A stretch of 64,000 nucleotides of DNA from Cohnella mopanensis (GTDB lineage: Bacteria > Bacillota > Bacilli > Paenibacillales > Paenibacillaceae): assembly GCF_022352055.1 (NCBI RefSeq), contig NZ_JAKRWM010000014.1:217998-281997 (forward strand). The letters run 5' to 3'. Position 1 is the stretch's first letter, and each line of letters opens with the position of its first letter. The notes under the pieces are model-generated. The model worked only from the letters and a program-made list of their open reading frames with translations. It had not been told where the DNA came from and did no database searches. Of the stretch, positions 25,101-33,199 are shown piece after piece. Both the position numbers and the translations under genes were made by a program.

Positions 25101-26728
25101 CGGCTAAAGGTCAGCCGGTCATTTACTATGGCGAAGAGCTTGGTCGCTCCGGGAAAAACGCGGGCGATATGAGTAAGGGCGAGTTCAGCGAAAATCGCGG
25201 TGACATGCCGTGGGATAAGCTGACGGACGAGAAGGATCTGCACGATCATTATATGAAGCTTCTGAATATCAGAGCTAAATTCTCTAAAGTGTATTCCAAA
25301 GGAATTCGTACGAAGATTGGAGGCTCGGATGCTGAGGGCTACCTGGCCTTCAACAAACAATACGGTACGGATAATGTGATTACCGTCATTAATACAAAGA
25401 CGGCTAGCAAAGACATTACGCTTACTGTTCCATTCGTTGTCGGTACGAAGATTAAGGATGAATACAGCGGCAAAACATACGTCGTATCGAACAATCAAAA
25501 GGTGACATTCAAGTTGCCGGGGATGAATGAGGGCGGAACGGTCATTCTTAGCTTCTTGGAGCGTGCTAGTAGCGATTCGTCTTCCGGTGGCAGCGGTGGT
25601 TCTGTAACAGTACCTGAACAAGCGAATACGCAAACCGTTAACGAAATGGATTTGAAAGACGGTAAGAACGGCAAGGTAGAAATTCTAATCCTTAACGGCA
25701 CGCAAACGGTTCTGTTGCCGATTCAAGCGGCTGCGGCGCTCGGAAACAATAATCTGGTGCTCAGCTCCGCAAATTTGTCGGTGACTTTCCCGAACGCGGT
25801 TCTGGATTCGATCAGCAGGATGGTAACCGGAGCAGATGCAATAGGCGCTCAAATCTCCTTTGAATTTAAGCCGATTTCAGCTGAGGACGGCGATTCGTTG
25901 CTTGCGCGTGCAGGAGCGGGTAAAGTTAACTTGAAATCCGCATCTCAAGTTTACGAATTGACGTTGAACATCGTTACTAAAGACGGCAAGAAGATAGCGG
26001 TAACGAAATTCGATAAGCCGCTTACCATTAAGCTGTTAGTAACGGGCAATTTGAACAAAGACTTAATCGGGATTTACTATATCGGGGATGATGGCAAGCT
26101 CGAGTATATTGGAGGTACCCTCGAAGGTAGCTATATGACGGCGCAAATTTCCCATTTCAGCAAATATGCCGTTCTCGAGTACAACAAATCATTCGAAGAT
26201 GTGAAAGCAACTTATTGGGCTTCAACAGTCATCAAAGCTCTTACGGCGAAGCAGATCGTGACCGGGATAACGGATACGAAGTTTATGCCGGAGAAGAGCA
26301 TTAGCCGTGCTGAATTCGCGGCACTGTTGGTCCGTGCCCTCGGCATTAAAGCGGAAGGTGAAGCTAAATTCACCGACATCAGCAAGAGCGCTTGGTATGC
26401 TCCATATGTAGCAACGGCTACTATGCACGGCATTGTCAAAGGGGGCCAAGGCAATACGTTCAGGCCGAACGATACGATTACCCGCGAGGAAATGGCGGTC
26501 ATGATCATTCGTGCGCTGGAAGTGAAGAACGGCGGTAAGGCCGCGGACGCGGCCAAATCATCAGCTTTCTCGGATCGCGCTCAAGTTAGCGCATGGGCGG
26601 TTCAATACGTCGACGCTGCCGCTCAACTTGAACTCGTAAAAGGCAGAGCGAAGAGTCAGTTCGCGCCGCAAGGCGTCATGACCCGCGCGGAAAGCGCGCA
26701 AGTCATCTACAACTTGCTGTCTAAGTAA
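19187..26728 (+). CDS. Giant SLH-anchored amylopullulanase with two GH13 modules
   Basis: 2513 residues. A signal peptide ends near residue 33 (AGA|V). Then come two X25-type starch-binding modules (~35-245), two CBM41 modules (~250-460), a CBM48-like region and a type I pullulanase GH13 domain (~560-1230; YNWGYDP near 780, nucleophile Asp in DGMRWDMMGY near 890, acid Glu in FIGEGW near 920, EAHDN near 1011). Its region I reads DVVYTH rather than DVVYNH. A Big_2 domain, another carbohydrate-binding module and an Ig-like module lead to a second, amylase-type GH13 domain (~1640-2120; DVVLNH, FRVDTVKH, IGEQFG, SSHDED). A Ser/Gly linker, a spacer domain and three SLH repeats (~2333-2513) anchor it to the wall. 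ATG 19187 has GGGAGG eight bases upstream. It should cleave both alpha-1,6 and alpha-1,4 links at the cell surface. Confidence 0.93.
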   Translation: MKFGLRSKKMFAILLSLALVWSCIGVNPNRAGAVSSTTATLAGNLQSKLGGTDWTPSDTATIMQDMGDGNYQFTGSLPAGTYEFKVAINGKWDENYGVGSYTNPAKTGTDNIVLTLPAPQTVTFYYNHNTHKIADSTYYTPIAANKLPRVVGSLQTEIGDPTDWDPGTASAIMTDPDFDNVYSVTKTVYQGTYEYKIVLGNDWADQAYPGSNKSLVLPQELPVTFKYNNNDNSVAADFIVPVDPNAGVPVPAGHLRVHYNGAYNGVGLWTFNDVDASPVTWPIDAIPFTSAQVDSYGAYLDLPLKANAKKVGLVVVNRTTQAKDGGDKVFELTSPAMNEVWLQTNSDAVLPYEPVTLAPNTVRIHYTRGDKDYSKFGLWLFDDVAVKSDQLGKWPMAATPFANTDRYGAYIDVPYKADAKKISFIAVKREGSGDKDRDTKEFALMSKYSHIWIKQGDDNVYISPYGDLATAIVSAEVVSPSKVRLVFTMTTGLDSAALLSGLTIKDKDGNPVTVNQVAIQDATTVVADAALNLDKLPLSITYSGRTVSAASGWRLLDELYDYQGNDLGATYNADGTATLKLWAPSASSVSVDLFDKNDSTLQIGNFPLTKGDKGVWSKTVTVNKNNSKVDSKGYFYQFKVTNDGVTKAVLDPYAKSMAQFTVNTKGEAGPDGDLVGKAAIVDLNGTDPVGYDFAHIDGYEKREDAIILEAHIRDFTSDPSIQSDLNARWGSYSAFIDKLDYIKAQGVTHIQLMPVMAWYYGDESKMDQRELGYSAKDNEYNWGYDPHNYFSPDGAYSENAADPELRIKELKGLIDAIHDRGMGVLLDVVYTHMAKTDTLNDIVPDYYAWKDPNGNFIGAFGNMLATNHKMAEKLMVDSVKYWFDEYKIDGMRWDMMGYATQDSVQNAYNAAAAINPNALFIGEGWKDFAGDKADPSLAGQGADQKWMDKTDSVGVFSDEMRNELKSGYPTEGQPSFITGGARSISTIFNNIKAQPSNIAEDDPGDVVTYIEAHDNLPLYDVIAQSIKKDPSVAANDLEIHKRVRLGNLLVLTSQGTAFLQSGQEYGRTKQWKAAGVPEQKYTAFTDVNGNPYPNNYFIHDSYDSSDAINMFDWTKATNAAQYPVNSITSKYTSGLIKLRNSTDAFTLGDRSMVNSNVTLITAPEIQASDLVIGYKSKATDGTGLYYVFMNADNVERTITLTEDLTGGTVVVDNDEAGVQAVSSPSGFTLTTTSIKLDPLSAVIIKKDTAATVLTSLELDMPSYSLPAGSKHQMTVFARYDDGSKRNVTSQVAYTSSRPGVASVAANGQLTAASLGTANITATYKGLAVNAQVTVTKALAKRYIQFNYSRSDKAYQGWNIWVWNTGVKDDQIDFAKVENGIATVNIEMAPGATKMGFMLRKGTNWNDAKQDIAYDRFIEIPADTNFVKANVTSMVGELDVLPSISGPVLADGDVTFYYRDDALFKNGQMNTISGVKVKVGTTEYPMVYDASKEWYSYTLKNIAVGDHEYTFLVSKGTATAEVNDPYNLVGGRSIVKYRNPTIAIQSAVNPGAIASNENGVLTLTVTPSEPVSYKEAYLDLTSLGGLAKAKFDTELMAQSISVKDTITAGPKNITVTLVDVYGNKHKHTATVNVKARMYTNDKLDFDWDEARIYFALTDRFADGDPTNNTNVDKTHLEAYHGGDFRGMIDKLDYIQELGINTIWITPIVDNIDFNKGLDFNSKQYAYHGYWAKDFTQIDEHLGDLDTFKELIDKAHDRGIKIMVDVVLNHTGYGLKPDDAIPSITQADKDRFAGMLRTDGVSSNTDEIRGELAFLPDFKTEEPAVRQKIIDWQAGWLNRAKTSRGDTIDYFRVDTVKHVESTTWKAFKNALTAIDPKFKLIGEQFGATIDSDGGTLRNGQMDSLLDFGFKGKAKEFANGSIDAVDAYLADRESKLDNTTTMGQFLSSHDEDGFLSNYVDGNKGKLKIAAALQITAKGQPVIYYGEELGRSGKNAGDMSKGEFSENRGDMPWDKLTDEKDLHDHYMKLLNIRAKFSKVYSKGIRTKIGGSDAEGYLAFNKQYGTDNVITVINTKTASKDITLTVPFVVGTKIKDEYSGKTYVVSNNQKVTFKLPGMNEGGTVILSFLERASSDSSSGGSGGSVTVPEQANTQTVNEMDLKDGKNGKVEILILNGTQTVLLPIQAAAALGNNNLVLSSANLSVTFPNAVLDSISRMVTGADAIGAQISFEFKPISAEDGDSLLARAGAGKVNLKSASQVYELTLNIVTKDGKKIAVTKFDKPLTIKLLVTGNLNKDLIGIYYIGDDGKLEYIGGTLEGSYMTAQISHFSKYAVLEYNKSFEDVKATYWASTVIKALTAKQIVTGITDTKFMPEKSISRAEFAALLVRALGIKAEGEAKFTDISKSAWYAPYVATATMHGIVKGGQGNTFRPNDTITREEMAVMIIRALEVKNGGKAADAAKSSAFSDRAQVSAWAVQYVDAAAQLELVKGRAKSQFAPQGVMTRAESAQVIYNLLSK

Positions 26729-26737
26729 AGAAGCGCA

Positions 26738-26778
26738 AAAGAGGAGGAGCAGATTTTATCTGCTCCTCCTCTTTTTAT
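26738..26778 (+). terminator. Strong intrinsic terminator after the amylopullulanase gene
   Basis: AAAGAGGAGGAGCAGAT (26738-26754) pairs perfectly with 26758-26774 across a 3-nt loop and is followed by TTTT-rich sequence. Its A-rich left side would also end transcripts arriving from the convergent SLH gene. Confidence 0.93.
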
Positions 26779-26799
26779 TAGGTGGTTACTGCGTTCGCG

Positions 26800-27775
26800 C
26801 TGGCAACTCGCTCTATAGTCCGGTAAAACCCAACTACAGCTCCAATCTATCGTGCTATTGGCACTGTAGTCCGGCAAAACCCAACTACAGCTCCAATTTA
26901 CCGCGTTATCGGCGCTGCAGTCCGGTAAAACCCAACTACAGCTCCAATCTATCGTGCTATTGGCACTGTAGTCCGGCAAAACCTAACTACAGTTCTAATC
27001 TATCGCGCTTTTGGCACTGTAGTCCGGCAAAACCCAACTACAGCTCCAATTTACCGCGCTATCGGCGCTGCAGTCCGGTAAAACCCAACTACAGCTCCAA
27101 TCTATCGTGCTATTGGCACTGTAGTCCGGCAAAACCCAACTACAGCTCTAATTTACCGCGTTATCGGCGCTGCAGTCCGGTAAAACCCAACTACAGCTCC
27201 AATCTATCGTGCTATTGGCACTGTAGTCCGGCAAAACCCAACTACAGCTCTAATTTACCGCGTTATCGGCGCTGCAGTCCGGTAAAACCCAACTACAGCT
27301 CCAATCTATCGTGCTATTGGCACTGTAGTCCGGCAAAACCCAACTACAGCTCTAATTTACCGCGTTATCGGCGCTGCAGTCCGGTAAAACCCAACTACAG
27401 CTCCAATCTATCGTGCTATTGGCACTGTAGTCCGGCAAAACCCAACTACAGCTCTAATTTACCGCGTTATCGGCGCTGCAGTCCGGTAAAACCCAACTAC
27501 AGCTCCAATCTATCGTGCTATTGGCACTGTAGTCCGGCAAAACCCAACTACAGCTCTAATTTACCGCGCTATCGGCGCTGCAGTCCGGTAAAACCCAACT
27601 ACAGCTCCAATCTATCGTGCTATTGGCACTGTAGTCCGGCAAAACCCAACTACAGCTCTAATTTACCACGCTATCGGCGTTGCAGCCCGGCAAAACCCAA
27701 CTACAGCTCTAATTTACCACGCTATCGGCGTTGCAGCCCGGCAAAACCCAACTACAGCTCCAATCTTCCGTGTTG
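26800..27775. repeat. Tandem array, 19 copies of a second 51-bp repeat in alternating A/B form
   Basis: The AAAACC core recurs 19 times from 26825 to 27743 with a period of exactly 51 bp and no indels. In the middle of the array two variants alternate: one with CTGTAGTCCGGCAAAACC and TTTACCGCGTTATCGG, the other with CTGCAGTCCGGTAAAACC and CTATCGTGCTATTGG, giving a 102-bp higher-order period. Each unit has an imperfect hairpin (CTGTAG...CTACAG) around the AAAACCC loop. Some copies carry an in-frame TAG on the minus strand, so it is not coding. It fills the whole convergent gap, ending 20 bp before the stop of the fibro-slime gene. Sequence is unrelated to the array at 2325. Confidence 0.93.
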
Positions 27776-27793
27776 TAGGCTCGGAAGGTGCGT

Positions 27794-30757
27794 CTAGACG
27801 AACTCCACGACAGTCAACATCCGAAGAAGCATTTGTGCGGTTTCCGCACGTGTTGCCTTTCCGCCCGGGTTCAATTCGTCAAGCTTGTCTCCGGTCAGAA
27901 TGCCGTATTGAAGACTGAAGCGAACGGCATCGTTAGCCCAAGGTGACACAGAGTTCAGATTCGCAGATGTGACGGCAGTCCCCGGCTTCAGCTCAGATCC
28001 CGTGTACAGAGCTGCCCGATACAACATTACCGCGAGTTCTTCACGCGTGACTCCATCATTGGGACGGAAATTTCCGTTATCGTTTCCTTTGATCAAACCG
28101 GCGTGATAGGCGGTAGCTACCGGGGAAGAATACCATTCACCCTTAATGTCTCGGAACGGGCTAACGTCTGTCGAGTCGATTAAGCCCAAAGCACGAACGA
28201 GCAATGCGGATACTTCTGCTCTCGTAATGGTGCTCTCTGGATCGAAGTTACCATTGCCTCGTCCCTCCACGATCCCTTTCGCAGCCAATCGTTCGGCGCT
28301 TTCCTTTGACCAGTGCTTGCTGAGGTCGGGGAACGTGACTTGGCGGTCAATGACCGCATAAGTACTTAATCCTTGCCTTCTTAACTCGGCAACGGTATGT
28401 CCATCCTTCTTCTCAAAGTGAGAAGGGACAAAGCGATATTCGCCCGAGTCCGGGTTCCACCAAATGCCCGATGCGGTTGGAGATGCGGCAACGATTCCCA
28501 TATCAATCGTGCGGGCCACGTAATGCTCGAAGTTGTCGAGCTCGGCAGTTTTCTCGCTTCCGTCGCCAATCCGTACGTGGAATTCTACAGGGGTGACGAG
28601 AATGCGAGCTTGTTTCTTCTTAAGGGATTCTTCGAGCTTACCTAAGTTGTCCTTGTCGGTATTCGCAATCGATACCGTCATTTGTACTTTAGAACGATCC
28701 ATCCCTTGCCGCTCGCTTAACGCAGTTACGTTCAACTCTGCAATCGGCAACGTAATGGAACCGAGCGAAGATTGAAACGTCAGCAAGGTATTCGGATTGA
28801 TCGATCGAATACGCTCCATGATGGAAGCGGGGATAATAACCTTCATATCCGGCTTGTCCGTCTTTAAGACTACGAAGCCTTTCTTAACTTCATCTAAAGT
28901 AATCGATACCTTCGTGGTTGATCCGTCGGAAGACAGGACCTCGAAATTAAAGGATTCTGGCTGCGGGGCAGGGGAGATAGAGCCGCCCGAACCGCTTGGA
29001 CTACCCGACTGATTACTATTGATCCGAAGGGTTGTATTAGTCGTCAAGCCTCCGTATGTGGCGGTTAAGACGGTATCCCCAACGTTTAACCCAGTGAAGA
29101 TTCCCTTCGTATCAATCGTAGCTATGCTCGAATCGGCTATAGAATAGATCGCTTTGTCCGTCACATCCGAGGTCGTCTGATCGGAATTCGTGACGGTGAG
29201 CTTCGTTGATTGGGTATTTCCCTTCACCACGGAATAAGTAGTGTTCGAGAATTGAAGTCCAACGGCTTGAACGCTCGTAATTTTCCAAGTGTAGCTAGCC
29301 GGGGTCGCATCGACGTTACCGAACGCATCAATCGCTCTTACTAGTAAGACGTGATCTCCATAGGCTAGGTTATTAAGCGTCAAGGGAGACGAACATGGTA
29401 AAAACGCAGTTCCATCTAAGTTACATTCATACGTGCCGCCGTTCTTATTACTAGTAAAAGAAAATGCAGCGTTAACGCTATTCGTTAATGAATCCGGGCC
29501 TGTCACGATTGTCGTGTCCGGTAAATCAACAGTCCATGCGTACGTGGCCGGAGTAGGATCTACGTTGCCTGCCGAATCGCGCGCCCGAACGCTTAATGTA
29601 TGGCTGCCATCGCTCAACCCAATAAACGTCTCAGGATTATTGCAAGCTTTATAGGCTGCTCCATCCAAACTGCATTCATACGAGACACCGTTCTCGTTGC
29701 TGCTGAACCCGAATGTAGCACTGCTGCTAACAGTAGGCGAACTAGGTCCCGTCAAGATTGTCGTATCCGGCGCAGTCGTGTCCACGGTCCAAGTGTAGGT
29801 AGCGGGAGTCGGATCCGCAACGCCGTTATACAGGATTGAGCGAACGGAGAAGGTATGGTTCCCGTCCGATAGAGAGCTATAACTTTTAGGAGAAGGACAA
29901 GCTCCATAGATAGCTGAATCTAAGCTGCATTCAAAGGAGTTGCCCGTTCCGGAGAAACTAAAAGTCGCGCTCGCGCTTGAAGCCGTGATAGTAGGCTCGG
30001 CTAGAGTCGTTTCCGGAAGCGCGTCGAAAAATTCAATGTTCGTAGTTATTTTGAGCGAGGATGCACTCGTATGGCGTTCGGCACGGAAGAGATCGAAATC
30101 ATAGACTTGACCTGGGATTAATCCTAGGGTCGCGGCGTTCGTCGCATTTAAATCAATAGTGCCAGTTAAGAGGCCGTGAACACCGCCTAAATCAATCGCA
30201 AGTTTATTGTTGATAAAAATCCAAGCATCATCGTCAGAGATGAGGGTCAAAGTATCCCCCGGCCGGTAGATGAATTTGCTATGTGCTTCTATGGTGAAGT
30301 GGAAGTTACGAGAGACCCCGTACCCGTCATTGTTCTCGTTTCCCCACAACAATCCGTCGATCGGAAAGTAGCTCGGGCTATCGAATTTATAGATTCCGGG
30401 GGTAGAATCGTCGGCTAAGATCAAAGTGTCCGTCGTTGTTTTATTAAACCGAGGATCATCGTTGAACCACGAGTTGAAGGTCGAAGAGCTCGTAACAGTA
30501 CCAGAATTAGTACCGCCGACATAAATCGGCTTCTTATCCGCGCCAAGAGTCGGCGACAAGATTCCGGTTTTAAGCCCGCTGTTGTAGGTCTCGAAGTCAG
30601 GATGTGTGTTGGGTGCTTTTGTGGTGAAATCACGGATCACGAGGTTCAATTGATTGCCCGAGGCCGCATTCGCGTCGTTAGGGACAAAGATGGATTGGAG
30701 ACATAAAAGTAGAACAGCCAAAGCAAGCCCTGCGGATAATGGCCGATATCGATACAT
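27794..30757 (-). CDS. Fibro-slime/SLH surface protein with Ig-like repeats
   Basis: 987 residues with a signal peptide (cleavage near residue 32, ANAA). Residues ~35-235 carry the fibro-slime/PA14-like pattern, including SDDDAWIFINNKLAIDLGGVHG, typical of carbohydrate-binding beta-sandwiches. Three Ig-like repeats of about 85 residues follow (~240-495), each with FECSLDG-A-x-C-x-SP and GNVDPTPATYTWTVD-like blocks that have a conserved Cys pair. Then a Big_2-like domain (~497-580), a Ser/Gly linker, a spacer domain and three SLH repeats (~800-985) for wall anchoring. It resembles the SLH tail of the convergent amylopullulanase. The function is probably surface adhesion or polymer binding; no catalytic site is seen. 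Confidence 0.85.
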   Translation of the reverse strand: MYRYRPLSAGLALAVLLLCLQSIFVPNDANAASGNQLNLVIRDFTTKAPNTHPDFETYNSGLKTGILSPTLGADKKPIYVGGTNSGTVTSSSTFNSWFNDDPRFNKTTTDTLILADDSTPGIYKFDSPSYFPIDGLLWGNENNDGYGVSRNFHFTIEAHSKFIYRPGDTLTLISDDDAWIFINNKLAIDLGGVHGLLTGTIDLNATNAATLGLIPGQVYDFDLFRAERHTSASSLKITTNIEFFDALPETTLAEPTITASSASATFSFSGTGNSFECSLDSAIYGACPSPKSYSSLSDGNHTFSVRSILYNGVADPTPATYTWTVDTTAPDTTILTGPSSPTVSSSATFGFSSNENGVSYECSLDGAAYKACNNPETFIGLSDGSHTLSVRARDSAGNVDPTPATYAWTVDLPDTTIVTGPDSLTNSVNAAFSFTSNKNGGTYECNLDGTAFLPCSSPLTLNNLAYGDHVLLVRAIDAFGNVDATPASYTWKITSVQAVGLQFSNTTYSVVKGNTQSTKLTVTNSDQTTSDVTDKAIYSIADSSIATIDTKGIFTGLNVGDTVLTATYGGLTTNTTLRINSNQSGSPSGSGGSISPAPQPESFNFEVLSSDGSTTKVSITLDEVKKGFVVLKTDKPDMKVIIPASIMERIRSINPNTLLTFQSSLGSITLPIAELNVTALSERQGMDRSKVQMTVSIANTDKDNLGKLEESLKKKQARILVTPVEFHVRIGDGSEKTAELDNFEHYVARTIDMGIVAASPTASGIWWNPDSGEYRFVPSHFEKKDGHTVAELRRQGLSTYAVIDRQVTFPDLSKHWSKESAERLAAKGIVEGRGNGNFDPESTITRAEVSALLVRALGLIDSTDVSPFRDIKGEWYSSPVATAYHAGLIKGNDNGNFRPNDGVTREELAVMLYRAALYTGSELKPGTAVTSANLNSVSPWANDAVRFSLQYGILTGDKLDELNPGGKATRAETAQMLLRMLTVVEFV

Positions 30758-30872
30758 ATAAAGGCGCCCTTTCCAAATGGAATTAGATTAATGAGATAAA
30801 ACTCTTATCCTATTAATATACTATATTTGTAATTATCCGCAGAGGGTTTTTCATTTTTTGCGTCCGGCGATG

Positions 30873-32963
30873 TTAAGCGAGCAACTCAGTCTCTTGGCCA
30901 TAGTAGTAAAGGGTCAATCGATGAAGCGCGCGGGTACAGCCGACATAGAGCAGTTTAGCATCCTGCGGGGTTAGCGCATACTGTCGTTCATTCGCGTTGG
31001 TAATGAGTACCGCGTCGAATTCGAGGCCTTTGGCCAAATAGACGGGCACGATGGTAACGCCACCGCGATATTGGGTTTGGCCTTCGCTAATCAAGTTGGC
31101 TTCGATTCCGGCTTGCACCATCTCTTCATGAAGTCGTGCGCACTCTTCGTTCGTACGCCCGATAATCGCGATCGTGTTCATGCCGCGCTCTCGGTTATCC
31201 CGAATGAAAGAGTCGATGAAAGGAATCTTCTCCTCCTCGCGTTCCAGACGGACAATATCTACGGGATCTCCGCTTCGGAATACCGGCACCGCGGGAGGCA
31301 GACCGGTCTCAGTATGAGGCAGAATCCGATTGGCGAATTCGATGATTTCCAGCGTGGAACGGTAGCTTTGCCGCAAAACGTGATACGAACGGTGTTCCTC
31401 GGCGAACAAATCCGATAGTTCCTCCCAACGTTGTACGCCACGATAGGCATGGATGCCCTGCGCCAAGTCGCCAAGAATCGTAAAGGAGGGCTCATTCATG
31501 AACGTGTTTAAGAGAGCGATCTGAAGCGGGGAAACATCTTGCGCTTCATCGACGACGACGTGATCGAAAGCGAGATTCTCGGAACCGTTGAATTTGTAGT
31601 GAATCCACACTAGCGCAGCTAGGTCTTCAGGTTGTACGAAGCCTTTTTTCAAATAGCTCTGCGTCCCCTCAAGCACTTTCTTCGGAATGCCGCCCTCATC
31701 TGCCCCTGAAGCAAATACGCTTTGATAGAAAATGAAAGCATCGGCCTTCGGAAGTTTGTTCGTGTAGGCGCGCAGCCGCTGCTTGCCCGTCTTGCTCTTG
31801 TCCTTGCGAATTTTCGGATCTCCGATCGTATTCAGCTGCATTTCAAGCCAGCGATTGATTCTCGCGGCTACCCTGTCACGGCGGGTGGCAAGCGGGTAAT
31901 GGCGGTATTCTACCTCGAACCATTCGCGGATCGTGTCGGGGGATAGAATGCGTCCTTCCCAAGCTTCGAAAGGCTGCGCCTCCAGGAAGTTCTCTTCGAA
32001 ACGCTTAAGTTTCTCATCAAGCAGCTCTTTAAAAGCGATAGATCCTTTGAACCGACCAGGCGTTTCATCGTCGATCGACGGTCTTGCGCCGTCCAGCGAG
32101 AACCAATGGTTGCCTTCCGATGTGTCTTTCGCTAATCTTACGTTAGCGTTAAGCCGTTCCAATGCCCATTCCACGAAGGTCGTTTGCTTGACATGTCCGA
32201 CTCCGAGCTCCGGCAGAACGCCGGAAATGTAATCCAGGAACATCGTGTTCGGCGCGAAAATAATCATTCGTTCCGCTCGGATTTGCTGCTGGTATTGATA
32301 GAGCAGGAACGCCAGGCGATGCAAGGCGACCGTCGTCTTACCGGAACCTGCCGCACCTTGGATAATCAACGCCTTGTATCTTGGAGCCCTGATGATCTGA
32401 TCTTGCTCCGCTTGGATCGTGGATACGATATCGCGTAATCGGTTGTCTTTCTTATCGCCGAGCTTATAAAGAAGAAACTCGTCGTTCAAGCCGATGTTAT
32501 CGCCCCCGCGCTCGTAACTGTCGACGATTCTTCCTAGTTTTTTGTCCCGTATGGATAAGTTCCGTTTGCGGTAGATGTCGCCATGTATCGTCCCGTCGGG
32601 CGCATCATAGGATACCGAGGCGTCGCCTCCGGTAAACGAGTAGAATAAGCTGGCGACCGGCGCTCTCCAGTCGATGACGTAAGGTTCGCCGGTCTTCTGC
32701 AAGTCCATTCCCCGTTTGCCGATGTATAACGGTAGCGGCTCGGGTTTGCCCTCCTCCCGGAAGTCGAGCCGTCCGAAATAAGGTTCGTTGCCGAGCAGAT
32801 CCAGTCTTTGCCGGCTTTCTTCCCGTTTTTCCTCGAGCAATTGTTCCGTGAAATCATGGCCACGGTATACGGGACCGATGCTGGAGCGTTGCCGTTCGAT
32901 TTCCTGAAACGTATCTTGAAGTCGTTGGTTCTCTTCTTCGAAGAGGGGATTTTGCGTTTCCAT
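30873..32963 (-). CDS. helD: HelD, RNA polymerase-recycling helicase-like ATPase
   Basis: 696 residues of UvrD-like superfamily 1. The N-terminus is a Glu/Arg-rich coiled coil (residues 1-60) that in HelD reaches into the RNA polymerase secondary channel. Then FGRLDF and YIDWRAPVASLFY, Walker A QGAAGSGKTTVALHRLAFLLY (~205), DEAQDVSPLQIALLN (~475), GDLAQGIHAYRG, and late helicase motifs LAKGLEFDAVLI and LYVGCTRALHRL. HelD removes stalled RNA polymerase from DNA using ATP. Length is a little under the B. subtilis protein (~770). ATG 32963 follows AAGGAGG. Single gene, divergent from ywhD. Confidence 0.88.
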   Translation of the reverse strand: METQNPLFEEENQRLQDTFQEIERQRSSIGPVYRGHDFTEQLLEEKREESRQRLDLLGNEPYFGRLDFREEGKPEPLPLYIGKRGMDLQKTGEPYVIDWRAPVASLFYSFTGGDASVSYDAPDGTIHGDIYRKRNLSIRDKKLGRIVDSYERGGDNIGLNDEFLLYKLGDKKDNRLRDIVSTIQAEQDQIIRAPRYKALIIQGAAGSGKTTVALHRLAFLLYQYQQQIRAERMIIFAPNTMFLDYISGVLPELGVGHVKQTTFVEWALERLNANVRLAKDTSEGNHWFSLDGARPSIDDETPGRFKGSIAFKELLDEKLKRFEENFLEAQPFEAWEGRILSPDTIREWFEVEYRHYPLATRRDRVAARINRWLEMQLNTIGDPKIRKDKSKTGKQRLRAYTNKLPKADAFIFYQSVFASGADEGGIPKKVLEGTQSYLKKGFVQPEDLAALVWIHYKFNGSENLAFDHVVVDEAQDVSPLQIALLNTFMNEPSFTILGDLAQGIHAYRGVQRWEELSDLFAEEHRSYHVLRQSYRSTLEIIEFANRILPHTETGLPPAVPVFRSGDPVDIVRLEREEEKIPFIDSFIRDNRERGMNTIAIIGRTNEECARLHEEMVQAGIEANLISEGQTQYRGGVTIVPVYLAKGLEFDAVLITNANERQYALTPQDAKLLYVGCTRALHRLTLYYYGQETELLA

Positions 32964-33029
32964 AGTGCGATTGCCTCCTTGCGTTAAATATTGACTTCAC
33001 CTATTGTGGCGCATTTTCGATAAAAACAA

Positions 33030-33058
33030 TAGACTTATGTTTTCCGTTTTGTTATGAT
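33030..33058 (+). promoter_or_regulatory. Promoter of the ywhD leader
   Basis: TAGACT (33030-33035) and TATGAT (33053-33058) are 17 bp apart. The transcript would begin near 33065 and carry about 135 nt of leader before ywhD, including a terminator-like hairpin. Confidence 0.5.
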
Positions 33059-33124
33059 GTTGAGTACAGGATTGCCTAAAATAGGTAGAACATACGTTCT
33101 CATCTATACGCAAGCAAAAAAGAA

Positions 33125-33169
33125 GCGGGTAAGATCTCGGATTTGGAGATCTAGAGCCCGGTTTTTTTC
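33125..33169 (+). terminator. Terminator-like hairpin in the ywhD leader (possible attenuator)
   Basis: AGATCTC pairs with GAGATCT, with an outer CGGG/CCCG pairing, and is followed by seven T residues, only about 20 nt before the ywhD ribosome site GGAGG. There is no co-directional gene upstream to terminate, so it either attenuates ywhD or ends a ~105-nt small RNA. Confidence 0.6.
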
Positions 33170-33199
33170 ATATCTATCGGCAAATTATGGAGGTTAACG

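Noticed and set aside
24791..25633. 280-codon ORF antisense to the amylopullulanase gene
   Set aside because: Its frame is a complement shadow of the well-supported GH13 and linker coding region; composition is unlike a protein.
26707..26979. Minus-strand frame with repeated WSCSWVLPD peptides
   Set aside because: By-product of the 51-bp repeat; other copies of the unit carry a TAG in this frame, and it runs into the amylopullulanase gene.
26800..27775. CRISPR array
   Set aside because: The repeats are directly tandem with no unique spacers, and no cas genes are present; units alternate between two variants only.
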